Notes under the pieces: model-generated
Databases searched by the model: none
What the model was told of the DNA's origin: nothing
The model's input: the letters and a program-made list of their open reading frames with translations, nothing else
Translations under genes and position numbers: made by a program
Part shown: piece after piece, positions 24,640 to 37,285 of the stretch
Numbering within the stretch: position 1 is the stretch's first letter
Layout: each line of letters starts with the position of its first letter
From: Pyrocephalus nanus
Lineage: Eukaryota > Chordata > Aves > Passeriformes > Tyrannidae
Assembly: GCA_038380795.1 (NCBI GenBank)
Contig: CM076269.1
Coordinates: 1,488,001 to 1,552,000, forward strand
Direction of reading: 5' to 3'
DNA length: 64,000 nucleotides

Positions 24640-27600
24640 GACAAAGGAGGACAAATATGAATTAAATTTATAATTTACGTTTAGAATCTTCTCTTTCCCA
24701 TAAACACACTTTTTGTGTCTTACACCAGAGGAAAGTTTGAACAGCCTGCAAAACACACAAAAAATGGAGCAATCATCAATGTCACTCGAGCAAACAATGG
24801 AAGGGGAAGGGGCTCTGTAAGACTTTCTCATCCATGAGGCTTTTTGTCTGAAAAGCAGGAAACCGAAGGTTCCCACCTGTATTGTATTCCACTGCACAAA
24901 GCACACACTTGGAAAGACATGCAGTAGCAAAACAATAAAAAGGAGACTTATGTATGTGGATAAAGATCAGATCTTTGAATTTCCTGAATTAAAGAGGAAG
25001 AATAACGAAATATGAGTTATTGAGCCATGAGTGGATTACACACAGGTCCATGACAAATAAATAATAGAAAGGTATAACCTGTGTTTACATGCAGAGCATT
25101 TCCACTTCTTATGAAGCCACCCTGTATATTCTGTCCAGTTGTGTATTTTGAAGTTGCATTTTGTTGTTGTGCTTCCTGGCAGGGTGTGTAGGTTGTGAGT
25201 GAAGGCTGACTGAGAATGCTGCAGCTGAAAGTTAATTAGTGTGTTGGCAAGCTGTCAGCCAGACTTTTGTCTGTTTGCTTTTCCTATAGAAATGAATGAG
25301 AGTGGATTCCAGAGGTGTCTGAGTACAATTAAGTATCTCACTCCCTAAAGTAAATATTTTATATTCCTGCATGCTTTTAGGAATCAGCCAGAATGTATCC
25401 ATTGATGGTATTTTCTGCTGATATCCTTAAATGTAAATATATGTAAGCAGGTAGAAAAGATGTAGTGTAATTGCATCTGTTTGGAAGAGCATGAAGGGCC
25501 AGACTATGTGTTTAATTTAAACACAGAATAATTCTGTGTAATCCTCAAACCTGCTCTGGGCTTGTAGAGGAGATCAGATTCTGGCCCACATTAATTGGGC
25601 CTAATTTAGTTGCTGGTTATACAGCAGCCAAGTCTGTGTTAAAAAAAGATTTTCCAATTCTTTTTAAAAAAAACCTGCTAGAAATCTTGGAATATGGAAC
25701 AGTCTGCACCCAGCAATAAACCTCCACCCACAGCAGTGACTAGGCATGAGACAAAAGGACAGCCGGATTTCACAGCCCAAAATCGAAGCCAGAAGCCTGC
25801 AGTGGGTACAGCAGGGAAAAAGGAGAGCTAAGAGGGTGCCAGGGGATGGTCACCTTGACTCAGGGTGGATGTCACTGCAGGGGACCCTCCTGCAGGTGGG
25901 TTTCATGGACCAAGGACAGAAGGAAGCCTCTTTAGTCTATGGATGATTGCAGATAGATCTCAGGGTAGATTTTACATTTTTCTTCACAGCATATTTATTT
26001 TCTGTGCATTGCCACTCATTCCCTGGGTCATGCTCTCAGGATGGAGAGCAGCATCATCTGATGGGCTCTGCACACCTCCTCCCTGTGATCCAAGGATTAG
26101 CTCATTCTCAGAGGGGTGATCTGAGTCCTCCTTCCCCCTTGCTCAGCAGGTTACAGAGGACATGATTGCACCCCAACACTGGAGTCAGCATCAGCTCCAG
26201 GAGTCAAAACAGAATTATTTCTGTCTTTCCCTGTCTCTGGGAGAATTTATTCACCTTGGGCATTCAGGTGTGCTACAAAAGTGCACATATAACCCTCCTG
26301 AAATAGGAAATGACTGCAAAGCTAACACTGTGCTGCAGCCCACAGTCTAGGCCTGGTGTTGTTTGTCTTACAACCAAGATCCCAAAAAACCTGATGTTTT
26401 TCAGGGCCTGATATCTGAGACCCCAGAAACTCATCCCTCTCCAACTGCACCCAAGGGACGTGCTGGCCTCCAGAGAACCTGGTTGAGTATCTCTGTAAGT
26501 AATAATAGATTGTCCTCTACTAGTTTTATGGCCCCCTGAAGGATCAAGTACACATGATACAGGTGAGAAAAATCTGCTGCAGATTGGAATATTATCTGGA
26601 AATAGCACAGAATACATTTCCCAACAAACCTGACTATCTGTTGAAAAAATTCCTACTGCATGTGGCCCTGGTGCTGCAGGACAGACCAAAAGGACCCCAA
26701 AAAGGAACTTCCAAGTTCCTTCAAATGATCCGGAGTATTCAATATTTTTTTTTTTATTCTTTTTAATATTATAAACTTATTTTCTGTAATAAAGATGGCA
26801 AACACTATGAAACCTCACAACAAAGAAAACCATGGAAACATCTAGGCACAAAGAGCTTGTGCTCCCTTGGGTGCAGTTGTCCTCTCTTACTGTTTGTGAC
26901 TTAGCACAGAGTCTGAGCTCAAGGCTGGTCTCTTCCTGAATCCCATTTCTGCTTGGTTTTGATGTTCAGTGTGAAAATGCCAGCTCAGAACCTTCCCAGG
27001 TTGTCACAAGCTTTTACCTGAAGAAAGAAGGCTCCCTTGTGCCCTTATCAGTACACACACGTGTGAAGTTTAGAGTATTAGTTTATATATTTTTAGAAAG
27101 GATGTAAACTATTTGGAATAGAAATTGATCCCAAGAGTTTGCACAGAACCCACAAGGATTCATATTAATCCCCAGCCCACTAATCCTGCAGTTTTGATGG
27201 CTTAAAAGCCTACTACTTTAGAATTCTTCGTGTCTGTATCCCCAGCTGGTCCTTAATTGTTTCTCTTCTATATTTATGCATGCTCCAGATCATGTGTTGG
27301 TATACAATGTCATTATCACAAATTGATTTAAATCTGTCCGGCTCCAACTCTCAGAAACCATCAGCATAAAGCAAAGCATTTATTTCCTGTCCATCACACC
27401 ACAGTGCCGAAGCAGTCACGACTTCCAAGCTCCAAAACACATCAGCACATAAATTAGTAAGTGCAATTTATGAGAACAGATTCCTAACAAGGATATTTCC
27501 AGCAGCATTGTATTAAAGAGGGATGTTTTAAGTCAGGGCAGCTTGTCCCTCCAGATTGTCAGGCATTTTCAATCACAATAAGAAGAAGCAAAAGCAATTT

Positions 27601-27861
27601 AAGTAAATACAGGAATTTTTTTTTTTTTTGAGCCTTTTTCTTTTTTATCAAATGTTGCCAAGGTAGAAATGATGCCAGCTGAGAACTGGTTAGGCTCTGC
27701 CAGTTTGCCTCAGCTGACCCCAAACCATAAGCTTCTATGAGCACCGAAATAAAGGGAGAGAGACTATTGTTAACATTGCTGAGCTTTCCAGAGGGTCCTG
27801 GAGAGACCTCTGTTATCTTTTACAAACACCAAGAAGATCTAATCCCAGTGCCACAGGAGAG
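24640..27861. other. Non-coding, no recognised gene
   Basis: Unique-looking DNA. The 138-codon frame at 26273-26689 (minus) and 101-codon frame at 24625-24930 (minus) have no domain. A palindromic E-box-like CACACGTGTG lies at about 27056-27065. Confidence 0.5.
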
Positions 27862-28110
27862 GCAGGTTATCTTCATTATGGGGCTGAAGGAGTGAGCACG
27901 TGGCAGCCCGCAGGATTAATACCACTCAAAATAAAAGTTACAGGGCCCTTTTTGACATAAGCACCCTGCTAGAACACGTTTCGCCTCCAGTTTAAAGCCC
28001 ATTAATCTCGTGAAGAGCCGGAAATCTACAATCCATGTCATTTAGCTGGCACGAGGCACAAAATGCTCAGCAAAGCTGCTGAAATTCGGATCTGCAATAA
28101 GCTCCTGAGT
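27862..28110. other. Candidate conserved non-coding element
   Basis: The stretch is mixed-composition, lacks simple repeats and keeps about eight CpG in roughly 250 bp. It contains TAAT-core words such as GGATTAATACC and CCATTAATCTCGTG. This texture is typical of conserved vertebrate enhancers, but only an alignment could show conservation. No reading frame or RNA gene explains it. Confidence 0.25.
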
Positions 28111-30939
28111 GAGATATGGACAGCCTGAGCAGCTTGCTCCTTTTGGGAGCTGCCATTACCCACTGCTCTCCCCCTTTCTTCTCTCCCACTTATTGATTTG
28201 GCAGTGTGCATTTTTTTCTCCCCTCACCTGCAAGGGTAGAAGTGCCATGTGAAATAGGGCAGCAAAGGTTAAAGACAGTGAATTTGCCCTTTAGGAGGGA
28301 TATGTTCAGCAGAGATTGCTCTGCTCTTGTCCCTGGCTGTGCACCCCAGGTTGCTAGCACCTGGGAGATACAGCCTGAGCTGCTTGAGGGCAGCTCTGCA
28401 GCCTTTGCAAGGCCCCCTGACACCCTGGGACTCCACTCTTGGGCATTTTGAACATCACAGCCCGGACACATCCATCTACAGGAATAAAAAGGAGGATCAG
28501 GAAATACCTGATCATAAGCACCTTTCTCATGATCCCACTTTGGGGACCTACTACCCATCCCACCCACCAGACTCATTTCTACCCTTTCCACCCTCCCCTG
28601 AAGGTGTCAGTGGTTTCTGTTCTGCCTGAAGACACCCCCTGAAACCCCCCACACCTTCGAGACAAACCAGCAAAAGTGACAGGTGCCAGTTAACAATCTG
28701 ACCAGGCTCTCACCTGGAATTCAGACCATTCAGCACCTCATCAGACCTGGGTTCAAACAAGAGCACTGGTTCAAACAAGAGCCCCAAGAAGGGCTAGAAA
28801 GGACCAAACACCAGCCTGTACAAGACTGACTGTTGAAAGCCCCCTCCAACCAGGAACGCTCCTCCCAGAGCCCCCTGCGCTTGCTGAGGGAAAGGCTGAG
28901 CAAGCATTGCCCTTCCCTTTCCACTCCCCAGATTTCTACTTCAAGCACTTCTCTGCTCTGAATTTTCCAGGGAGATCAGCTGCACTTTGAGAAGGACACC
29001 GAGAGCAGGCTGCTCGGAAAACTTAGATTTTCGCCACATTATTTTTGCACGCAAAACCTTAGAACAATTTAGGTGGCAGAGAGCTCACCGTGCCTAGGAA
29101 GTGCTGCTGGATGCCAGTTTTCCCACCCCCTCCTGCAAGCCAGCCCATCCTTGTCAGGAGATGCTTGCAGGGTGCTGGGGAGCTGCCCTGTGCTGGGCTC
29201 TGCAGGATGAAGCACCCTGGAGTGTGACCTCCCGGATGCCCTCGGAGAAGCCAACAAAACAATTCAGCTCGAGACAAATCAGAGAAGGGAATCAAGGGGA
29301 AAAGGAAGCAGAAAACAGTTGTTGTTACTAAAGCCCAACACAGTAAAATTTGTAAGAGCTTGACCCAGGTAACCAGACAGACTGTTTTAACAAGGTGTTT
29401 TGGTTTTTTTTTTTTTCCCTTCCCCATCACCTTTGCACAGCTGATGTAGGAAAAGAAAAGACTGGGAAGTAGCTGATGAGAAATGAATTTCTCAGTGTTG
29501 TTAAAGTCTCGGAATTTTAAGAACTGAGTGGGTTTGGTTTTGTGGTATTTTGTTATTTTAATACCAAGAGCCTTTGTTTTCATGTTTAGTTCAGTCCTTT
29601 CTACCAATTGCAGGTGAAACCACAGCTGGAATTACAAAAGGCCAAACCACCAGATTATCAAAAGGTAAATAAATGTTCTCTACCAGAAGGATGTTTTACC
29701 TAGCACATCTAGCATTCAGAAAATCCTTTTATGCATGCTGTTTGCAGAGGCTTACCTTCCTGTCAGAACAAATCAATAGCTCCCACCCCAAAAACTCAAC
29801 AGTGAGAAGTTAAAAAAAAAAATAAAAAAATAGAAAAGTGGCCAAGCTCACTTTTCAAAGAGGCCCTGTCACCCAGCAACAGGTGAGGACTGCTGGCTTT
29901 TTCTCTGCTGTTCACAAACAAATACCATTGTGTACAATTACACGATTTTTCTGGCTATGTACAGAATTCTACTATGCAACAGTCCAAATCCTCTCACATT
30001 TCTTTTCTTCTGTTCTCTGTATTTGTGTATGTGGGGACAAGAATTTTACCAAGATAGATCTTGCAACTTGAATATTTGGATGGAAAAATATATTCGAATC
30101 ATAAATTAAGCAGGAATCTTTTTGATCACTCACTTAACAGAAATACATTTGCATTTTCAAATGCAATGATTTATTGAAGTAGCATGTGCTGAGACACTGC
30201 CAAGGAGCTGACTGCTTGCTGAAGTTCATATTTCAGCTCGTGAACACTCATGAATGAATTTCTGAATTTTGTTTTCATTGCTGCTCAGTACTGTCAATCT
30301 TTTAATTCTTCACAAAGTTCTAATTACGGGAAACACTTTTTGATGAACATCCCCAAGGCTTACAGTAAGTGAAAATCAGTATTTGGAAAAGCTCGTGAAT
30401 GCAATCATCCCATTAAGGCTTGATGGAAAAGCAGTGTTTTTTCCTGTTTGTCCTTTGCTATCAGTTTGCTTATTGTAATAGCTCTTTTATCTCTGTCTGC
30501 ATTTTATACCACACTATGCTTTTGTGCTCAGTGGAATCACATAAATCAATACTTTTTCTGTTTGTTCTTGCCTTGATATGTATTTGTAAATCCTATTACC
30601 ATACAGGCTGGAGAGGAAAATACACACCAGAATTAGTCAAATTAATATTTTATTTGCTATATTTGCTTCTCATAGTGACTGATTCCAGATTTAGTCTTTA
30701 GACTTTATGATTGGTTAAATCACTTGACTTAAAAGTATCCAGGACTCTGAAAGCTCTTTTTGCTCTTTTGAATGAAATTTAGGTCCAAGAAAAGAAAAGA
30801 AAAAAAAAATTAAATTAGGTGACTGCTCAAGGCCTTTTCTCCAATAAATACTTTGCATGTGTATACATTCAGTCACCACAGCTTTAGATTGTGTTTGTAA
30901 AACTGAATTAACAGGCGACAGGGCCGTGACTTACCCTGG
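28111..30939. other. Non-coding, no recognised gene
   Basis: It includes a C-rich patch (28540-28680), a two-copy 18-bp tandem repeat listed separately and a T13 run near 29405-29417. The 182-codon minus frame at 29059-29607 is the longest in the window. Its translation has a Lys-rich half and a Cys/Leu/Pro/Gly-rich half, with no domain. I do not call it a gene. Confidence 0.5.
28750..28785 (+). repeat. Two-copy 18-bp tandem repeat
   Basis: GGTTCAAACAAGAGCACT is followed directly by GGTTCAAACAAGAGCCCC. Sixteen of 18 positions agree, consistent with a recent local slippage duplication. Confidence 0.9.
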
Positions 30940-31270
30940 AGACTTCTGCAAGTTGAAAGCTCCAGCCTTGTAATTTATGTTTAATAATTTAAAACATTAA
31001 TAATATTTTAGATTCGGATTATTGAACATAAGTATGGAGATAATTTAAATGAATATTTAATTTTTATTCACCTTGCAAGAAGATAGAGCGTGTTTTTAAT
31101 TGCCAACAATAAAAAGTAGAAAAATTATCAATAAAGAAAGCAATTAAGAAAGTGTTCTTACAAAGAATTCATGGGGTTTTTTTTTGTTTTCCTTTTTTAA
31201 GATGATAAAACAACCTTGTCAGAGCAATAAGCTCTGAAGATGTGATGAGCTTTATTTGCACAGTGTCCTG
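30940..31270. other. Candidate AT-rich conserved non-coding element
   Basis: The region is dense in homeodomain-type TAAT/ATTA cores (GTTTAATAATTTAAAAC, CATTAATAATA, AATTTAAATGAATATTTAAT, GTTTTTAATTGCC, AAGCAATTAAG). It has non-repetitive sequence between them and several flanking CpG. This resembles developmental enhancers in gene deserts. An AT-rich background makes such words common, so the call is weak. Confidence 0.22.
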
Positions 31271-31949
31271 CTAATTTATCTGCACTGGCACAAAATAACA
31301 CAGGCTGGTTTTTCATGGTTTCCATCTTTACTTTCTGGAATTCTCTCTTGGGCTTTACATGCTGCTGTTCTGCCCAAAAAGTTGTGTTCCTTGAAGGCCA
31401 GTTGAGCCCAGCCCCTAGCTGTTTTCACTGAGGTAAATGGAATCTTGAATCTGATGCTTGTGGCAAAAAAACTTTGAAAAGTCTCTGAAATCCTTTTGTA
31501 TCTATCACACTTTCAGGTTTTGACTATGTATTTGTTCTCCTTTTATTGGAGAAGCTATTGGTTTGTATTTTTCTGAAGATTTTTTTTTTTTTTTAATATA
31601 TTCTTATCCTTAGGAAGCAATCAAATCAACCTTTGCAGAACAGCATTTTATTTTTAGTACTGTTTCTCTGAAGGTATTATTTGACTGGATTTCAACTCAC
31701 TGACCTACCTTTCTTTAGAATTTAGAGACACTTTAATTTCCACCTTTGCCTCAAGCTAATACATTTTTAGCTTTACTTAGTTTTAGCTTCTTTAATTCTT
31801 ATAAATTCAGGAGCCTTTTCCTTCCCAGTCTTCTAAACACTAAAACAACCTTCCAAAAGACACTCCAGAACAAACCCCATCCTTCGAAGTTTTTGCACCA
31901 GTGTTTACAGCTAATTACCGCTAAACTAAGTAGCCTGTGATGCAGTCTG
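31271..31949. other. Non-coding, no recognised feature
   Basis: AT-rich unique sequence with a T run at about 31581-31594. Confidence 0.5.
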
Positions 31950-32260
31950 CCAGAAATCGTGCATATCTTTTGCGAGTATTCAATATGAGCCGCATATGTC
32001 TGATTTTTTTTTTTTTTTTTTAATTCAAGTCCCCTTCTGTCTCGCCAAATTATCAGATCATTATGGCTCGCTTGCCTGTTTGGGCTACCTTCCAACGCAT
32101 TCTGCATTTGTATCCATTTTTCCCCTACTGGTCACTCACTGTGCAGGAGGATATTCTTAGTGTTCTTGACTCCTCCTCTCGTTTAACACTTTTCAGGCAT
32201 TCAAAACTCCGCTGCAAAGAGCGAGGGAATAATCTCTGCCCCGTGTCTGCAGGATTTAAA
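31950..32260. other. Candidate element with retained CpG
   Basis: About ten CpG occur in roughly 310 bp (AAATCGTGC, TTGCGAGT, GAGCCGCAT, TCTCGCC, GGCTCGCT, CAACGCATT, CTCGTTT, CTCCGCTGC, GAGCGAGGG, CCCGTGT). The composition is otherwise ordinary, and a T18 run interrupts it at 32004-32021. The CpG density is above the surrounding DNA. Overlapping frames of 67-102 codons show no domain. Confidence 0.25.
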
Positions 32261-32415
32261 TTATAGCAGAGAAGATTTAAATTAGATAATATGGAGAAAT
32301 AAAAAAGCAAAGGCAGAGAAGAACAACAACAACAAAAAAATGCTTTCCAGCTAAAAGGAGGGTTAAGCATTAAGATAGATTGCTTGGGGAGTATATGAGA
32401 TCTCTGTCACAGAAT

Positions 32416-32550
32416 GTTTTAAAAAAAACAGGTTAGACAAACATCTGTCAGGAACGTTTTAGGTAGAGCTGATTCTGCCTTGGGGCAGAGGGAATGGATG
32501 AGGTGACCTCTCAAGGTCCCTTCCAGCCCTCTTTTCTGTTTATTTCTAGG
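32416..32550 (+). repeat. Old CR1/L3-type LINE 3' end
   Basis: On the plus strand the order is: an A run, GGTTAGACAAACATCTGTCA, GGAacGtTTTAGGTAG, CTGATTCTGCCTTGGGGCAG, GGAATGGATGAGGTGACCTC and TCAAGGTCCCTTCCAGCCCT. This is the order of the CR1/L3 3' end (canonically GGACTAGATGACCTCTnnAGGTCCC TTCCAACCC). The terminal repeats are degraded to CTGTTTATTTCTAGG. It is more diverged than the 14808 copy, so it derives from an older subfamily. Confidence 0.82.
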
Positions 32551-33055
32551 TTTTGGGGTTTTTTTTTGTTTTGTTTTAGCTGGGATTTTGAAGGGCTCTT
32601 TAGTGCTCTTTCTATTTGCAACGGGTGGTCAGATTTCTGCTTATAAAATACAGATGTTGCTGCTAAGGCAGATTCACCCAAAAGAAGCTGTAGTTAGGAA
32701 AATTGTCATTAAAAATATCATTTTAATGCAAAACATGGGAAGACTTTTTAGGAAAGTTAATAAAAACTAACAAGAAAAAACACAGAAGGCAGTGCTCAAA
32801 ACCATTAATTACATGAGGGGCTTCAAACATTGATTAGGGTGTACTGCTTGTCCTTGTTGTAAGTGGTATTGACCCTTTAGAAATGAAGTTGATCCAATAC
32901 TTTCTACTATAACTCCTCTTAGGGATTAGGAGATTTCAAGTATTTTCTCCTGTGATACTCAGCTCTCGATAGTTTAGAGCTAAAGTGAATTAATTCTTCC
33001 CATACAAAGAAACTATCAAATTCCAAGGAACAGTTAGGTGTATATATATAGTGTA

Positions 33056-33088
<33 letters not shown>

Positions 33089-34941
33089 AGTAGCACCTGC
33101 TAGACCCTGAAACCTGAGTGTTGCTACTCAGTGCAAAGCCCTGGAAAACCTGGAAATAGCTGTGTGGAATGCTATTGTTTGCTGGTTTTTTACAGTTTGG
33201 GATCTGCTTTATTTTCTATCTCCCTTGAAAGATAAAGTTTCATTGCAAGGCTTTAAGGTACTGGGAGATGCCACTGATTTATGCTGCACTTAAGGTAGCA
33301 GGTGTGCTTAGTAAATCTTGTAAATCAAGCATAGGACAGACAGAGTGTTACATTAAAAATACTTTTATCAGGTTTTAAAAGAGATTAGAAATCTCCTGTA
33401 AAGCTGACACAGTATTTCAGCCTCACAGAATTTTCTGTACCTAATTATGACTACACTCATGCATTCCAGCATGGCCTGAGAGCCAAGATTCCAGATATTT
33501 ACTGTTAATTTGTTAATTGGTGTTTATTCTCGTTTCCTGATATATGTGTTGCAATGCCCTCTGTTTCTCTGTGTGCAAACACTGGGCTCAGTGGTTCACA
33601 AACTGCAGTTTGCTGTTATTAAGAAGGGTAATCCAGGCCATGGACAACCTGGATACCCATAAATATTCAAAACTAAAAACTCTCAGCCACGATTGAGAAG
33701 GCTGTAAAAGAATTCTTCCATTTCTTGGACTGTAGGACAGCATACTGCTGAGCTGACCTGTGTCTTTGGACCACATTATTCAATACATGAGTGCTTGGTT
33801 GGGTCACACTTACCTTTGGACTGCTTTTTCTACCTCCAAATGATCCTCTGCACGTCTGTGGCGAGGGATCAGAGCGGGCCAGCTGTGTTATGAGAGCACA
33901 AACCCACCATTTCAGCTGGCCCATACAGCCCACCTAACAGAAAAGTCATTAACAGGTTTGGACAGATAAATGTCACTTGGCTTCTCAAGCTGCTTAGGCA
34001 AGCCTTATTCAGACACACTGGGAAAGAACAAGCACCAATTCTTCTCAGAATTCTCTAAACAAACTTTAAAAGAGCATTTTTCCTAGCATCCAGCCACTCC
34101 ACTGCAAGTTAAATACTTATAAAACCCCCATATTTTCCTGCACAAATAGGCAATTAACTTTGAAAAACAATTATATTGTTTAATATGAATGTGACCTAAG
34201 ATTTTTTTTTCAGAGAAACTAGAAATTAGTTTCTTTGAAGAGCTATTAAAAAGTATATTTACAATCGTTTTCTCATCTTCTTTATTCTTTGAACAAGGGA
34301 AGTAATAAAATTTTGCTCTGAAGGTCAAGTCTGCATGTGCACATTTTTTGGTTAATATCACATGTAGTATCAGATATATATATGCATTTCTTCCCCTATA
34401 AATAGGTTATGTTTCTCTAACAGGTCTACTAGATCTGTTTGACTGCAATGGCTCTGAGAGAGCATCTAGGTCAGAGTCAAAAGGAGAGAAATTAGCACTG
34501 CAGCTGTTGAGAAAGGGGGTCTTTGCTAAACTTCTACTAACAGGCAAATGCAACACCCTCGAGATGTAAATGCTTTGCTTAAATACATCTTTTAGTCTGG
34601 ATTTACTGTCCACTGTACCTGCTCCTCTCTTGAAATTTTAAAGGCTGCAGGGGGATGATTGGCCCTTGGTGCAGAAAATCGTGCTGAAGCAGAAAGTAAC
34701 CCCACACAGCAAAAGTTATCTGGCAAAAACACAGCCCGTGGGCTCCTGTTTGTAACCCTGCCTCCAGCCCCTGCTCTGCAGGGCCCTTTGCCATTCATTT
34801 GTGGAGACAAGAGAAAGAAAAGATCAATAGCTTAAAACAGTCTACAGAAACTTTACCCTAAAGCCCAAAAATCCCATAACCAAGGACTCCCAAACCTGCT
34901 AAAAGTGGCTAATACTATTTTGTTCTTCTGTCCCTCTTACT
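32551..34941. other. Non-coding, no recognised gene
   Basis: A poly-T/GTTTT patch lies at 32559-32578 and a TA-rich microsatellite is listed separately. Open frames here reach at most 92 codons, without domains. I see no RNA gene or transposon. Confidence 0.5.
33039..33089. repeat. TA-rich compound microsatellite
   Basis: Interrupted TA repeats: a short (TA)n, GTG, a longer (TA)n, then TTTATAT units. Confidence 0.93.
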
Positions 34942-35033
34942 TAAAACAAAACAAACCCTCCCCCCCAAAAAAAGAAACCCACCAAAAAAAAAAAAAAAAA
35001 ACAACCACAAACTAAGAAAACTCAATCAAACAA
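34942..35033 (+). repeat. A/C-rich low-complexity tract with C and A runs
   Basis: It runs through AAAACAAAACAAACCC, a run of eight C, A runs, CCCACC, eighteen or so A and then CAACCACAAAC-type sequence, almost without G or T until the end. Confidence 0.88.
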
Positions 35034-35088
35034 TAGAACTCACACATACAGCTTCATGAAGTCGTGTGGGTCTTTGGTGAGTTTTCTG

Positions 35089-35200
35089 AAAAAAAAAAAA
35101 AAAATTATGTTTAAAAAGCAAGCAAACAAAAAAGCTTTGTTCAGAAAAACAACCACACAGTTTTGCAAATCACATACAAAAAAAAAAAAAAAACCCAAAC
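35089..35200 (+). repeat. Paired A runs with A/C-rich words
   Basis: Poly-A runs at about 35089-35104 and 35178-35193 flank A-rich sequence (AAGCAAGCAAACAAAAAAG, CAACCACACAG). It is probably a continuation of the low-complexity domain that starts at 34942. Confidence 0.8.
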
Positions 35201-36049
35201 CCAGATGCTCTTTTGTAAGGAACGGCAAAAGATTGTTTGTATATTATTTATTTCTGACTTTCTATTTGAAATGTTGCTGGAGCAAGCGAGCATTTTGTGA
35301 CAGTTTGCCTGTTTGTTAGTTAAACTGAGAATTAAGGATGTTTTCTCCTTCTTTTACCTCTCTATGTGTCTCCTCCAGTGGAGCTGTAAGGTCACTGGTG
35401 AAGGCTTTTTAACCTATATATATTTAGTAATGCTCCTACAGCTCTGCACTGGGTTTACATGATACTGTGATGCAAACAGCAAGACACAGAGAATTCCGAG
35501 ATTTCCTGCAGAAAGCTTTGAGATTTTTTCCTGCATCTGCTAGCCTAGAAGTGCTTATCTCCAGATCATTAATAAAATTAAAGTTATTGAGATCTTGTGC
35601 CCAAAAATGCTCACGTCCATCCAGCTGGATTTGAAATTCTGTAAAGTTTATTTCTACACTTCAGAGGGAAATCACTGGAAATGCTGTATGCATCTGATGG
35701 ATGATTCAAGTCGTTCTCATCTGCTATCTGCCAACGAGGCACCCATGAAAAGCTGACTCTTTGACTGGAGCTGACTGGCTGAAGCTTTGCCTGTGTGTTC
35801 TGTTCCTGGAATAGCTGAAGATTTCAAGGCCATAAAAGCCCAGGGAGGGAACAGCTCCCAAGCTGTTAATTCCTTTCCAAAATTAGCTCCACTGCTGAAT
35901 TTTTGAAGAGAATTATGCACAGCATCTCAGTATTTATCTATCAGGATGCATATCAGAAATAGTCATTATGACTGAACTCCATAAGGTAAATTTGATCATT
36001 TTCCCTGTTACCAAGATTTCCATTTCTGCTGCAGTTTTGACTGCAGACA
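35201..36049. other. Non-coding, no recognised feature
   Basis: Unique-looking sequence. The 67-codon minus frame at 35717-35920 has no domain. Confidence 0.5.
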
Positions 36050-36620
36050 ACTCACCACGGTGTTACATTAGCAGTGACTGTAGCACCTAAACGTCCCATT
36101 AGTGATTTCAGGTGAGAAAAGAACACTTTGAGAATAATTATTGGAGCTCCAAAGACTCAGATTAGGCAGATGAAAATCCTGCTGAACCGAAGGCCATCGG
36201 AAGAAAGAAAGATTTTTTTAATGCATCGCGTTTGACTTTTCCCCTCATTAATAAAAATATATGTCTTCATTCCCAACAGGAGGGAATGGGCAAACTTTGT
36301 TCTCCCTAATAAGATATTGTATTTGGTGCCCATGTGATAGGGAAAGGATAATTATGCTCAAGTAAAAAGCCCTGATATGCAGAAATTTCTTGAAAGCCAT
36401 CCTTTCTTGCCCATTACCACGTCGTCAGTTCAAGTAGGGTCAAGGCTTACACAGAAAGGATTATGTAATTACTTAGGCAGGGTTTGATACATCCATTATA
36501 ATCCACTCTTAATTGATATTTACCCACTTTTCTATGCTACTGAACAAGTTTTTAAGAAGGGCTTGAATTAATAAAGGATGGTGGCTTGACAAATAGGTGC
36601 TGTGGAGGTGTTAATATTCT
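36050..36620. other. Candidate conserved non-coding element
   Basis: About 570 bp contain no simple repeat or transposon. There are many TAAT/ATTA cores (AGAATAATTATTGG, CTCATTAATAAAAATA, GGATAATTATGCTC, GTAATTACTTAGG, CTTAATTGATA, GAATTAATAAAGG) mixed with well-formed GC-containing blocks and retained CpG (GAACCGAAGGCCATCGG, GCATCGCGTTTG, CCACGTCGTCAG). This is the stretch that most resembles a developmental enhancer, by texture only. No reading frame explains it. Confidence 0.3.
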
Positions 36621-37285
36621 TTTCAGTAGAGAGTATTAGCAATGTTAACCATTTTAAGAGTGCTGTATCCAGAAAGGGGGAAATCTCTTGAAAGGTCAGA
36701 GAACAGCACCACCACCGCCAATTGCAGCAGAGATTCTTCTCAAGCAAAACTGGAAGACAGCTGATTTTTGTGAAGCAAAAAATTGTATCAGAATTAGAAT
36801 ACTTTTTTTAGTTTGTTAGCTAAATTATTTTAAAATTCATAAAAAAACCACAATCTTTCATTATATTGCAAGAAAACAAGACTATTCTCTTTGGAATGTT
36901 AAAGAAAATTAGCTTTTATCGTACTTAGTTATCTGTTCAAGGCATCTAAGTTGAAGCTAAGCAAGAAAGACAATGCACAGGGCTTCAAAATCTCAAGCCC
37001 ACTTATTTCAGCGTATCACCTCTGTATAATGAACTCCAATTAACCTGTTTCTGAGTTAGCTCTGAAAGGATGAGGAACTGAATTTATTTTATTTCGCCCA
37101 CACAGTTCATTTTTCCAGCTGAGCTGCAAAATGGGCAGGCACATACAGCGAAATGGAGAAATGCCAGGATCACAAAGCACAAATCATTTTGAAGGCCTAA
37201 AGGTTTCAGAAAGATGTTCCTTTCTTAGAAGTCCTCCTCAATCTGAAATGGTCATGACCATAGAAGTATATAGAAAAAACTGCCA
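36621..37285. other. Non-coding, no recognised feature
   Basis: AT-rich unique DNA. The 134-codon plus frame starting at 37131 owes most of its length to the following G/T tract, read as Val, Leu and Phe. Confidence 0.5.

Noticed and set aside
29059..29607. 182-codon minus-strand open frame, the longest in the window
   Set aside because: The translation is a patchwork of Lys-rich and Cys/Leu/Gly-rich stretches without a domain. It reads through a poly-T/poly-A run, and frames on the other strand cover the same bases. There is no supporting exon structure.
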